Positions 8,523-15,759 of a stretch of DNA of 64,000 nucleotides are shown here, one piece after another. The position numbers and the translations under genes are program-made. How positions within the stretch are numbered: the stretch's first letter is position 1; every line of letters begins with the position of its first letter. Origin of the DNA: Pseudomonas sp. SCA2728.1_7 (lineage in GTDB: Bacteria; Pseudomonadota; Gammaproteobacteria; Pseudomonadales; Pseudomonadaceae); contig NZ_CP073104.1 of the NCBI RefSeq assembly GCF_018138145.1, forward strand, positions 124,001-188,000, read 5' to 3'. The notes below the pieces were generated by a model. The model was not told where the DNA came from. It saw nothing but the letters and a program-made list of their open reading frames with translations, and did no database searches.

Positions 8523-10061
8523 TCATAGCGATTCGCCGCGATCCAGTCTGTCGAGCAGACTCTGCCCGCGTTGCCACAAAGCCTGCTGTTTTTCCAGCGG
8601 CATGCGATCGAGGTTTTTGTACATCATGCCCATGCGCTGATTGCCGCGCAGAAGGTCGCCGTGGCGCATCAGGAAATGCCAGTACAAGGCATTGAACGGG
8701 CAGGCGTTGTCGGTTGTGGTTTCACGCACCGAGTACGCACAGTCGCGACAGTAGTCGGACATCCGGTTGATGTACTGGCCGCTGGCGCAATAAGGCTTGG
8801 AACCGAGGTAACCGCCGTCGGCGTGCATGACCATGCCGAGGGTGTTGGGCAGTTCGACCCAGTCGAAAGCGTCCATATAAATCGCCAGATACCATTCACA
8901 GATCTGGCTCGGCGCGATGCCGGCGAGCAGGGCGAAATTGCCGGTGACCATCAGGCGCTGGATGTGATGGGCGTAGGCGTGTTTGAGGCTTTGGCCGATG
9001 GCCTGGCGCATGCAGTTCATCTGCGTTTCGCCGGTCCAGTAAAACTCTGGCAGGCGCCGCGTGTTACCGAAGGCATTGCCCTCGGCGTATTCCGGCATGT
9101 GCAGCCAGTAAACGCCCCGCACATATTCGCGCCAGCCGATCAGTTGGCGGATGAAGCCTTCGGCGGCATTCAGCGCGATGCTGCCGGACCAGTAGGCCGA
9201 CTCCACGTCACTGCAGAGTTGACGCAGATCGAGCAAGCCAATGTTCAGTGCAGCGCTGATGCGCGCATGGAACAGAAACGGTTCGTCGCTGGCCATGGCG
9301 TCCTGATAATCGCCGAACCCGGCCAGGCCGTAATCGAGAAACCAGGCCCACAGTGCCTGGGCATCGGCGTGGGTCACCGGATAGTTGAAATCATCGAGGC
9401 TGCCGTAGTGACTGGCGAAACGATCCTTGACCAGTGCGAGCACTTCGAGGGTGATTGCATCGTTGGTAAAACCCGCCGGGTAGGGCGCCTTTACCGTTTT
9501 GGGCAGGGCTTTGCGATTGTCAGCATCAAAGTTCCAGGCGCCGCCGACTGGCGTGCCATCGCCGTTGAGCAGCAGACGACTTTTGCGGCGCATCTCGCGG
9601 TAGAAGAACTCCATGCGCAACTGCTTTTTGCCAGCGGCCCACGCGCGGAATTCGTCGCGGCTGCAGAGGAAGCGGTTGTCGGCATGCCAGTGGATCGGCA
9701 AGCCACATTCCTTCAGTGATTGCTCCAGACGCCAGTCGCCGCATTCGGTCATGTGCAATTCGTTGGCCTGCAGCAGCGCCTGCCAGCGCTTTAATTCGCC
9801 GGGTACCGAGCCGCTGTTCTGCGGGTCGTCGAGGGTCACGTACTGCACTTGGAAGCCTTGGTTTTCCAACGCCTTAGCGAAGTGACGCATGGCGCTGAAG
9901 ATCAGGGCAATCTTCTGCGGATGATGGGCAACATGGCTGGCTTCTTCCATGACCTCGACCAGCAGTACCCGGTCTCGTTTGCCATCCAGACCGGCCAATG
10001 ACGCCAGATCAAAAGAGAGCTGGTCACCCAGAACCAGGCACAGCCGACGGGTTTTGTTCAT
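8523..10061 (-). CDS. Fe-S cryptochrome/photolyase (PhrB-like)
   Basis: The 512-residue protein belongs to the bacterial cryptochrome/(6-4)-photolyase family with an iron-sulfur cluster (FeS-BCP, Agrobacterium PhrB type). It starts with the Rossmann-like antenna domain (LCLVLGDQLSFDL). The FAD-binding helical domain contains GWREYVRGVYW and HHIQRLMVTGNFALL. The four cluster cysteines are visible in the C-terminal part: the Cys of KPYCASGQ, the two in YCRDCAYS, and that of NACPFNALYWHF. The family repairs UV (6-4) photoproducts or acts as a blue-light sensor; which role applies here cannot be told. It forms a single-gene unit, followed upstream by a REP pair. Confidence 0.9.
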   Translation of the reverse strand: MNKTRRLCLVLGDQLSFDLASLAGLDGKRDRVLLVEVMEEASHVAHHPQKIALIFSAMRHFAKALENQGFQVQYVTLDDPQNSGSVPGELKRWQALLQANELHMTECGDWRLEQSLKECGLPIHWHADNRFLCSRDEFRAWAAGKKQLRMEFFYREMRRKSRLLLNGDGTPVGGAWNFDADNRKALPKTVKAPYPAGFTNDAITLEVLALVKDRFASHYGSLDDFNYPVTHADAQALWAWFLDYGLAGFGDYQDAMASDEPFLFHARISAALNIGLLDLRQLCSDVESAYWSGSIALNAAEGFIRQLIGWREYVRGVYWLHMPEYAEGNAFGNTRRLPEFYWTGETQMNCMRQAIGQSLKHAYAHHIQRLMVTGNFALLAGIAPSQICEWYLAIYMDAFDWVELPNTLGMVMHADGGYLGSKPYCASGQYINRMSDYCRDCAYSVRETTTDNACPFNALYWHFLMRHGDLLRGNQRMGMMYKNLDRMPLEKQQALWQRGQSLLDRLDRGESL

Positions 10062-10182
10062 TTCACGAATTCAGCGTAATGGGCAGCAGGCTGCCGAGTG
10101 GACGTTTAAATGTTAAGTCCAGATAGTTGTACAGATTGTAGTCGTTGTATAGGTTTTTGTGCGGTGAATATTCACATCCCCC

Positions 10183-10275
10183 CTGTGGGAGCGAGCCTGC
10201 TCGCGAAGGCGTCGTCACATTCAACATTTTGCCTGACTGACATGCCGCTTTCGCGAGCAGGCTCGCTCCCACAAG
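10183..10275. repeat. REP pair (BIME-like inverted REPs)
   Basis: Two REP units face each other: GTGGGAGCGAGCCTGCTCGC starts at 10185, and its reverse complement ends at 10273. They lie in the 281-bp gap between the photolyase start and the end of the OYE gene. This is the common Pseudomonas intergenic REP. Apart from it, the gap shows no gene. Confidence 0.85.
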
Positions 10276-10342
10276 GGTTTGCACTCCGACTCGGATGAAC
10301 GTTCCCGCTGTTGCGGGAGCGCTTGACGCCGCGTGGACAGGC

Positions 10343-11467
10343 TTAGCCGGGATAAACGGGGTAGTCGGTATAGCCCTCGGCGTTGCCGCCATACACCGTC
10401 GCCGGATTCAGTGCATTCAACGGCCAGTCATTGGCAATGCGCGCCGGCAGATCGGGATTGGCCATGAACGGACGGCCAAAAGCGACCAAGTCTGCCAGCC
10501 CGGAATCGAGCAGTTGCGCGCCGGATTCGGCGGTGTAGCGCCCGGCATAAATGATCGCGCCGCTGAAGGTGTCGCGCACGGCCTGACGGAACGTTTGTGG
10601 CATCGCCGGGGCGTTGTCCCAGTCGGCTTCGGCAATGGACAGATAGGCAATGCCCACGTCCTCCAGCACTGTGATCGCTTCGATGTAAGTGGTGTGCGGA
10701 TCTTCCTCGACCATGCCCAGGTAAGTGCGCGCTTCATCGGTGGTGGTAAATAGCGGGGCGAAACGTACGCCGACTTTTTCCTTGCCGATGCACTCGGCGA
10801 CGCCGGCGACCACTTCCTTGAGAAAGCGCAGGCGGTTGTGCAGCGAGCCACCGTACTGGTCGTCGCGCAAATTGCTGTGGGCGGAGATGAACTGGTTCAC
10901 CAGATAACCGTTGGCGCAGTGCAACTCGATGCCGTCGAAGCCGGCGTCCATGGCGTTGCGTGCGGCCTGGATGTACAGCTGAACCAGTTCCTGCACTTCA
11001 TCGGTGCTCAGCGCGCGAGGTGCCGACGGTGGCACCAGTTTACCGGCGCCGGGGGCGGTTTCGATAAACACGCTGACCCGGTCGGTGGCTACGGCGGAAG
11101 CGGAAACCGGGGCAGCACCGTCGGGTTGCAACGCGGTGTGGGAGACACGGCCGACGTGCCACAGCTGCGCGAAAATCACCCCGCCCACGGCATGCACGGC
11201 CTCGGTGACTTTGCGCCAACCGGCGATTTGCTCAGGCGTATGAATCCCTGGCGTCCACGCATAACCCTGGCCGCGCGGTTCGATCTGTGTGCCTTCGGTG
11301 ACCAGCAAACCGGCGCCGGCGCGCTGTTGGTAATACTCGGCCATCAGTTCATTGGCGATGTTGCCCGGTTGAGTGCTGCGCTGGCGGGTGAGGGGCGGCA
11401 GAACGATGCGGTTTTTCAGGGTGTGATGGCCGAGTTTGGCGGGGGTGAAGAAACGGCTGTTGTTCAT
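10343..11467 (-). CDS. nemA: Old Yellow Enzyme family alkene reductase (NemA-like)
   Basis: The 374-residue FMN-dependent enzyme reduces activated C=C bonds of enals, maleimides, nitroesters or quinone-like electrophiles using NAD(P)H. The TIM barrel starts with FTPAKLGHHTLKNRIVLPPLTR. Substrate-anchoring His183 and Asn186 (ELHCANGYLVNQF) and the proton donor Tyr205 (DDQYGG) are present. The C-terminal FMN phosphate region shows AGRY and VAFGRPFMANPDL. A 15-bp palindrome lies 24-38 bp upstream of the start and recurs near the TetR and DJ-1 genes, so it should be induced by electrophiles through the TetR at 12461. A second OYE is encoded at 23906-25006. Confidence 0.92.
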   Translation of the reverse strand: MNNSRFFTPAKLGHHTLKNRIVLPPLTRQRSTQPGNIANELMAEYYQQRAGAGLLVTEGTQIEPRGQGYAWTPGIHTPEQIAGWRKVTEAVHAVGGVIFAQLWHVGRVSHTALQPDGAAPVSASAVATDRVSVFIETAPGAGKLVPPSAPRALSTDEVQELVQLYIQAARNAMDAGFDGIELHCANGYLVNQFISAHSNLRDDQYGGSLHNRLRFLKEVVAGVAECIGKEKVGVRFAPLFTTTDEARTYLGMVEEDPHTTYIEAITVLEDVGIAYLSIAEADWDNAPAMPQTFRQAVRDTFSGAIIYAGRYTAESGAQLLDSGLADLVAFGRPFMANPDLPARIANDWPLNALNPATVYGGNAEGYTDYPVYPG

Positions 11468-11490
11468 GGATGACCTTTTGGCGACTTATT

Positions 11491-11505
11491 AGACCAGTCG
11501 TCTAT
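11491..11505. promoter_or_regulatory. NemR-like operator upstream of the OYE gene
   Basis: TAGACCAGTCGTCTA is a palindrome (TAGAC-N5-GTCTA) located 24 bp before the OYE start. The identical 15-mer recurs at 12351-12365, and a 14/15 match lies at 12425-12439. The shared site and the adjacent TetR gene indicate the operator of that regulator. Confidence 0.8.
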
Positions 11506-11513
11506 TGATTGGG

Positions 11514-11550
11514 TGAAAAAATAACGCCGGGCAAGACGCACCCGGCGTTA
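11514..11550 (-). terminator. Terminator after the DJ-1/PfpI gene
   Basis: On the minus strand, TAACGCCGGG (11541-11550) pairs with CCCGGCGTTA (11522-11531) and is followed by a TTTTTT run (11516-11521). It lies just after the DJ-1 stop codon and before the OYE operator, so the two genes are probably separate transcripts of one regulon. Confidence 0.85.
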
Positions 11551-11570
11551 GGAAGGTTGGAAGCGAGGGT

Positions 11571-12248
11571 TTAGCCCAGCATCTCCAGCAGTTTTTTCGC
11601 GACGGCGGCGGAGCTGGCCGGGTTCTGGCCAGTGACCAGTTGCCCGTCGGCGACCACATGAACCTGCCAGTCAGCGACTTTCGAGTAATGACCGCCGAGG
11701 CGCTGGAACTCGTCCTCGATCAGGAACGGCACCACGTCCGTCAGGCCAACGGCCTCTTCTTCGGCATTGGTGAAACCGGTGACCTGGCGATGCTGGACCA
11801 GCGGTTTGCCGTCAGCGGTGAGGGCGTGACGCAATACCCCCGGCGCATGGCAGACAAAACCGTGGGGTTTGTTGGCGCGGTCAAACGCTTCGATCAACGC
11901 GATCGACTGTTTGTCTTCGGCCAGGTCCCACAGTGGGCCGTGGCCGCCCGGGTAAAACACCGCATCGAAATCCTCAGCGCTGACGTCGGCCAAGCGCCCG
12001 GTGTTGGCCAGTGCCTGTTGCGCGGCGGAGTCTTTGCGGAAGCGATCAGTCTCGGCAGTCTGCGCATCAGGCTCATCGCTTTTCGGGTCCAGCGGCGGCT
12101 GGCCACCGGCCGGCGAGACCAGGGTGACGTCGACGCCAGCGTCCTTGAAGGCGTAGTAGGGCGCGGCGAACTCTTCCAGCCAGAAGCCGGTTTTCTTGCC
12201 GGTGTTGCCGAGTTGATCGTGGGAAGTCAAAACCATCAGGATTTTCAT
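11571..12248 (-). CDS. DJ-1/PfpI family protein (Hsp31-like class I amidotransferase fold)
   Basis: This 225-residue protein has the DJ-1/PfpI fold. The nucleophile elbow is FVCHAPG, with Cys133 and His134, and the acidic partner is in GFWLEEF (Glu25 or Glu26). Members act as glyoxalase-III-like or protein deglycase enzymes or as chaperones that handle methylglyoxal and other carbonyls; which applies here is not decided by sequence. It sits between the OYE gene and the TetR gene with a copy of their shared operator 103 bp upstream, so it belongs to the same electrophile-response regulon. Confidence 0.88.
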   Translation of the reverse strand: MKILMVLTSHDQLGNTGKKTGFWLEEFAAPYYAFKDAGVDVTLVSPAGGQPPLDPKSDEPDAQTAETDRFRKDSAAQQALANTGRLADVSAEDFDAVFYPGGHGPLWDLAEDKQSIALIEAFDRANKPHGFVCHAPGVLRHALTADGKPLVQHRQVTGFTNAEEEAVGLTDVVPFLIEDEFQRLGGHYSKVADWQVHVVADGQLVTGQNPASSAAVAKKLLEMLG

Positions 12249-12350
12249 AGAGCACCTTGAGTCGATCAGGTGTCTTCGATTGAGCGAAGGATTCGCCCAT
12301 CGGCCACACCGGTCAGAAAACGTTTGTCGGGGCGCAGCATAGATTCCAAT

Positions 12351-12365
12351 TAGACCAGTCGTCTA
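12351..12365. promoter_or_regulatory. NemR-like operator between DJ-1 and tetR
   Basis: This is an exact copy of the 15-bp palindrome TAGACCAGTCGTCTA, in the divergent promoter region of the DJ-1 gene and the TetR regulator gene. Confidence 0.8.
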
Positions 12366-12424
12366 GTAATTTTTTATCCTGCGGTTTTTCATCGACAGGT
12401 ATGGCAAACTTCCGTTCCTCGAAA

Positions 12425-12439
12425 TATACGACTGGTCTA
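12425..12439. promoter_or_regulatory. NemR-like operator close to the tetR start
   Basis: TATACGACTGGTCTA matches the reverse complement of the shared palindrome at 14 of 15 bases. It lies 21 bp before the ATG at 12461, which fits autoregulation and argues against translation from the upstream in-frame ATG at 12401. Confidence 0.75.
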
Positions 12440-12460
12440 TTGCCTGGTAATGTGCGCCCG

Positions 12461-13045
12461 ATGAAAGCGACCTACGACGACACCCGCCAACACTTGCTCG
12501 ACACCGGCCACCGGATGATGGCCGAGAAGGGCTTCACCAGTGTCGGCCTCAACGAAATCCTGCAAACCGCCGGTGTGCCCAAGGGTTCGTTCTATCACTA
12601 CTTCAAATCCAAAGAGTTGTACGGCCAGGCGCTGCTCGCGGATTACTTCGTCGGCTATCTCGCCGACATGGAGCGGCGCCTGACGCTGCCAGGCTTGAGC
12701 GCCTATGAGCGGTTGATGGATTACTGGCAGGGCTGGCAGAACCGCTGCACCCTCGAAGGCCACGGCGACGAATGTCTGGTGGTGAAGCTCAGCGCCGAAG
12801 TCGCCGACCTGTCGGAGTCGATGCGCCTGACCTTGCGCGATGGCGCCGAGCAAGTGGTGGCGCGCATCACTCTGTGCATCGAACAGGGCCAGGCCGAAAA
12901 CAGCCTGCCCCAGGGCGATGCCCGGCATCTGGCGGAAACCTTGTATCAGCTGTGGTTGGGCGCCAGTTTGCTGAACAAATTGCAGCGTACCGGGCAGTCG
13001 CTGCAGACCTCGATGGCGATGACCCGACAACTGCTGGCGGTGTGA
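12461..13045 (+). CDS. TetR-family regulator (NemR/AcuR-like)
   Basis: The 194-residue repressor has an N-terminal TetR helix-turn-helix: residues ~8-55 contain ILQTAGVPKGSFYHYFKSKELYGQALL. A C-terminal ligand domain follows, with cysteines (RCTLEGHGDECLV) that may react with electrophiles, as Cys106 does in NemR. The start at 12461 is preferred because the TetR domain begins there and an operator copy lies between it and the alternative start at 12401. It is divergent from the DJ-1 gene and shares its operator with that gene and the OYE gene, so all three should be derepressed together by reactive aldehydes, quinones or hypochlorite. Confidence 0.88.
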   Translation: MKATYDDTRQHLLDTGHRMMAEKGFTSVGLNEILQTAGVPKGSFYHYFKSKELYGQALLADYFVGYLADMERRLTLPGLSAYERLMDYWQGWQNRCTLEGHGDECLVVKLSAEVADLSESMRLTLRDGAEQVVARITLCIEQGQAENSLPQGDARHLAETLYQLWLGASLLNKLQRTGQSLQTSMAMTRQLLAV

Positions 13046-13078
13046 GCGGCGGGGCCGTTGTGGCCCAGGTTACATGGC

Positions 13079-13783
13079 TCAACACACCTCGCCCTGACTG
13101 TTGCAGGGCCGCACATCCTCGGCACGCCATTGTTTGATCAAGCGCCGGCGGTCAGGCGCGTAGTGTTCGACGAGCACCTGCACCGTCGCAAGGTCAGCCA
13201 TATCGATCACGCGAAACCGGCTGTCGCCTTCGCACCACGCCGCGATGCAGCGCTTGCCCTCGATAAAACCCAACATGATCGGCCAGATGATGTGTTCGGC
13301 GGCGTCCGCATGTTCGAGCGCTAGCGCGATGCGCAGCTTGTTCTGCTCGCGCAGCGCCCGACGAATCTCGCTGAGGTCGATGGTTGTGCCGGGCTTTTGC
13401 GGCTTGGCCACGTAAAAGGTTTCGTCTTCGAAGATCGGCCGCATCTGCGCGGGCAGCACGGCACTGATTTTCGCCAGGGCATTGTTGACGGCATCCGCGA
13501 GTTGGCTGTCGGTCTGCCGGCTGACCCATTGCGCGCCGATGACCAAGGCCTGTATTTCCTCGGCGCTGAACGATAACGGCGGCAGGACAAAGCCGGGCTT
13601 GAGCACATACCCAAGGCCCGGCTCGCCGTCGATCTCGGCCCCCATGCCTTGCAGCGTGACGATGTCGCGGCGAATGGTGCGCAACGACACGCCCAATTCA
13701 GCCGCCAAGGCTTTGCCGGACACCGTACGACGATGACGCCGCAGCGCTTGCATCAGCTCAAACAGACGATGACTTCTGGCCAT
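13079..13783 (-). CDS. YafY-type HTH/WYL transcriptional regulator
   Basis: The 234-residue protein has a DeoR-like winged helix at the N-terminus (SGKALAAELGVSLRTIRRDIVTLQ, about residues 22-45) and a WYL effector domain from about residue 135 (the IAAWCEGDSRFRVIDMADL stretch corresponds to the WYL core). Such regulators sense small molecules or nucleic-acid ligands. Its ATG overlaps the stop codon of the upstream oxidoreductase (TAATG), so the two are translationally coupled. The regulator is therefore expected to control its own operon, probably through the dyad at 14782-14798. Confidence 0.85.
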   Translation of the reverse strand: MARSHRLFELMQALRRHRRTVSGKALAAELGVSLRTIRRDIVTLQGMGAEIDGEPGLGYVLKPGFVLPPLSFSAEEIQALVIGAQWVSRQTDSQLADAVNNALAKISAVLPAQMRPIFEDETFYVAKPQKPGTTIDLSEIRRALREQNKLRIALALEHADAAEHIIWPIMLGFIEGKRCIAAWCEGDSRFRVIDMADLATVQVLVEHYAPDRRRLIKQWRAEDVRPCNSQGEVC

Positions 13784-14730
13784 TAACGCTCCATGGCGAC
13801 GACACCTTTGCCGCCGAGTTTGCGGCCCTGTTCGAGCTCGCGGATCAGTTGTATGGCGCCGTCCAGCGGCACCACTTCTCCTAGCCGAATCTTCAAGCGT
13901 GCCTCAATGGCGGCACTGGCCAGTGTTTCGAGGATTTCGTGTCGCGGTGTGCCGATGACCAGTTTCAGTCGCCGATCAATCAGGCCGCGCAGGAATTTAC
14001 CCGGACCCGGATTGAGATCAAGCAAACAGCCGCCTGGACGCAGCAATCCGATACCGGTCGAGACCGTCATCGTCGCGGCCGTGTCATACACCACATCGAA
14101 GCGCGCCGGCAGTCTTGTCAGGTCCGTTAACCGGTAGTCGTAGACGGTCGATACCCCCAGCGCCTGTGCCCGGGCAACATCCGACGCGCTGCAACTGCCC
14201 GATACCGTGGCCCCCGACATCAGGGTGATCTGCACCGCCGCTTCGCCGACTGCCCCCGCGCAACCATTGATGAAAACCTGCTGACCGGCTTGCAGTCTGG
14301 CCTTGTCGATCAGCCCGTTCCACGCGGTAATGCCCGGTGTGCCGAGGCACGCCGCATCGGCGAAGGAAAGAGTATCCGGTTTGCTCGCCAGAAAGTCCTC
14401 TCTGGTCACGACGGCTTCACCCAATGCGCCACTTTCTTTGAAGCGGGATAGCCCGAAAACCGCGTCGCCGACCTGGAAGCGTCTGACACTCGCCCCAACC
14501 GCAAGAACCACGCCAGAGAAATCCATACCCATCGCGCGCGGAAATGTTCTGCCGGTGATCAGCTTCATCCGGCCCTGACGCAACTTCCAGTCAATGGGGT
14601 TGATCGCTGCAAATCTGACCTGCACGAGCACTTCATCCTTGCCGGGTGCTGGCAACTGGAATGCTTCGACGCGCATCACTTCCGGACCGCCGTAGCACGA
14701 GTACTGAATACGTTTATAGCCTGCTGACAT
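13783..14730 (-). CDS. Zinc-free MDR quinone oxidoreductase/enoyl reductase
   Basis: The 315-residue NADPH-dependent enzyme is of the quinone oxidoreductase branch of the medium-chain dehydrogenases. The GroES-like part carries AAINPIDWKLRQG and GMDFSGVV. The nucleotide-binding site reads GCAGAVGEAAVQI near residue 150. The zinc ligands of alcohol dehydrogenases are missing. I place the start at 14730: GGAAGG lies ten bases upstream, and the -10 box of the predicted promoter at 14768-14773 would put transcription start almost on the alternative ATG at 14763. The WYL regulator follows with a one-base overlap. It probably reduces quinones or alpha,beta-unsaturated carbonyls. Confidence 0.85.
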   Translation of the reverse strand: MSAGYKRIQYSCYGGPEVMRVEAFQLPAPGKDEVLVQVRFAAINPIDWKLRQGRMKLITGRTFPRAMGMDFSGVVLAVGASVRRFQVGDAVFGLSRFKESGALGEAVVTREDFLASKPDTLSFADAACLGTPGITAWNGLIDKARLQAGQQVFINGCAGAVGEAAVQITLMSGATVSGSCSASDVARAQALGVSTVYDYRLTDLTRLPARFDVVYDTAATMTVSTGIGLLRPGGCLLDLNPGPGKFLRGLIDRRLKLVIGTPRHEILETLASAAIEARLKIRLGEVVPLDGAIQLIRELEQGRKLGGKGVVAMER

Positions 14731-14767
14731 GTTGGGTTCGCCTTCCGAGAGTGGACATGACACCGAC

Positions 14768-14798
14768 TCTATAACGGGGCAGTGCCAGTTTTTGGCAC
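14768..14798 (-). promoter_or_regulatory. Promoter with operator dyad for the QOR-WYL operon
   Basis: GTGCCA-N5-TGGCAC (14782-14798) is a perfect six-base inverted repeat 52 bp upstream of the oxidoreductase start. On the minus strand a TATAGA -10 box (14768-14773) follows it, so a protein bound at the dyad would cover the -35 region. This suits repression by the co-transcribed WYL protein. Confidence 0.55.
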
Positions 14799-14928
14799 CA
14801 TTCGCTTTCTATGGAGGAGGCAGATTGATGAGCGGTGTTCATGACTTCATGAAGCTGAGCGCAGATAGTCGCAAGATCCTCGTCGGTTTACCGTAGCGGC
14901 TGATTATCCCGTCAGCAGGAACTTAACG

Positions 14929-15747
14929 ATGGCAGCACTCCCGGTTCGTAGCGTGACCCACTCCAGCCGACTTCTGTTAACGGCCATCGCACTGTTGCTG
15001 ACAGCCTGTGCTTCAACTGAAAAAGGTTCGACCTCCATGAAACGTTCACCTGCAATGACCTCCGATGCCGCGGCTGCCGTGTCCCCGGCACTGGCTCATA
15101 ACACCGATGCCATGTTGTTTGGCGAAGTATGGAAACGCCCGGGATTGTCACCGCGTGACCGCAGTCTGGTGACGGTTGCGGTGTTGATTGCACGCGGGCA
15201 AACCGCCGAGATGGCCGCGCAATTCAACCTTGCGCTGGACAACGGTGTCACGCCGCTTGAGCTGTCCGAAACGCTCAATCACCTGGCGTTTTATTCCGGT
15301 TGGGGCAATGCGTCAGCGGCTCTGCCTATCGCCGCCGAGGTGTTCTCCGCGCGCAACATCGATGCTGAGCAATTGGCACCGGTTGCGCCGTCGTTGCTGC
15401 CGCTGGACCAGGCTCGCGAAACTGACCGCGTGGAGCGCGTGAATGCGGCGGTGGGATCAGTGGCGCCGGGGCTGGTCGAGTTCACCACCAAAGCGCTGTT
15501 CCGCGATCTGTGGTTGCGGCCAGGTCTGGCGCCTCGCGATCGCAGCCTGATCACGGTCAGTTCGTTGGTGGCCAACGGGCAGACCGGCCAGGTCGGCTAT
15601 CACCTGGGTCGGGCGATGGACAACGGTTTGAGCCAGACCGAAGCGGCGGAAATGATTACCCAACTGGCGTTCTATGCCGGATGGCCGAATGCGTTTTCCG
15701 CCGTGCCGGTGTTCAAGGAAGTGTTCAGCCAGCGCGCGCCGGGCTGA
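14929..15747 (+). CDS. Lipoprotein with two carboxymuconolactone decarboxylase (CMD) domains
   Basis: The 272-residue protein has a lipoprotein signal: hydrophobic residues 15-25, then the lipobox LLTAC with Cys27. It should therefore be anchored in the cell envelope. The mature part holds two CMD/AhpD-like repeats: one around residues 60-140 (RDRSLVTVAVLIARGQ... HLAFYSGWGNA), the other around 185-268 (RDRSLITVSSLVANGQ... QLAFYAGWPNA). The paired repeat elements suggest duplication. The CxxC of AhpD peroxidase partners is not present, so a lactone decarboxylase-like or binding role is more likely. AGGAA seven bases before the ATG supports the start. It converges with paoC. Confidence 0.8.
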   Translation: MAALPVRSVTHSSRLLLTAIALLLTACASTEKGSTSMKRSPAMTSDAAAAVSPALAHNTDAMLFGEVWKRPGLSPRDRSLVTVAVLIARGQTAEMAAQFNLALDNGVTPLELSETLNHLAFYSGWGNASAALPIAAEVFSARNIDAEQLAPVAPSLLPLDQARETDRVERVNAAVGSVAPGLVEFTTKALFRDLWLRPGLAPRDRSLITVSSLVANGQTGQVGYHLGRAMDNGLSQTEAAEMITQLAFYAGWPNAFSAVPVFKEVFSQRAPG

Positions 15748-15759
15748 CTGAACAGGGCG

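Noticed and set aside
12401..12460. An N-terminal extension of the first TetR regulator from ATG 12401
   Set aside because: An operator copy lies inside this stretch, and the TetR domain begins at 12461.
14782..14805. A sigma-54 promoter at TGGCAC
   Set aside because: The -12 element (TTGC at the required spacing) is absent, and the TGGCAC is the right arm of a perfect palindrome.
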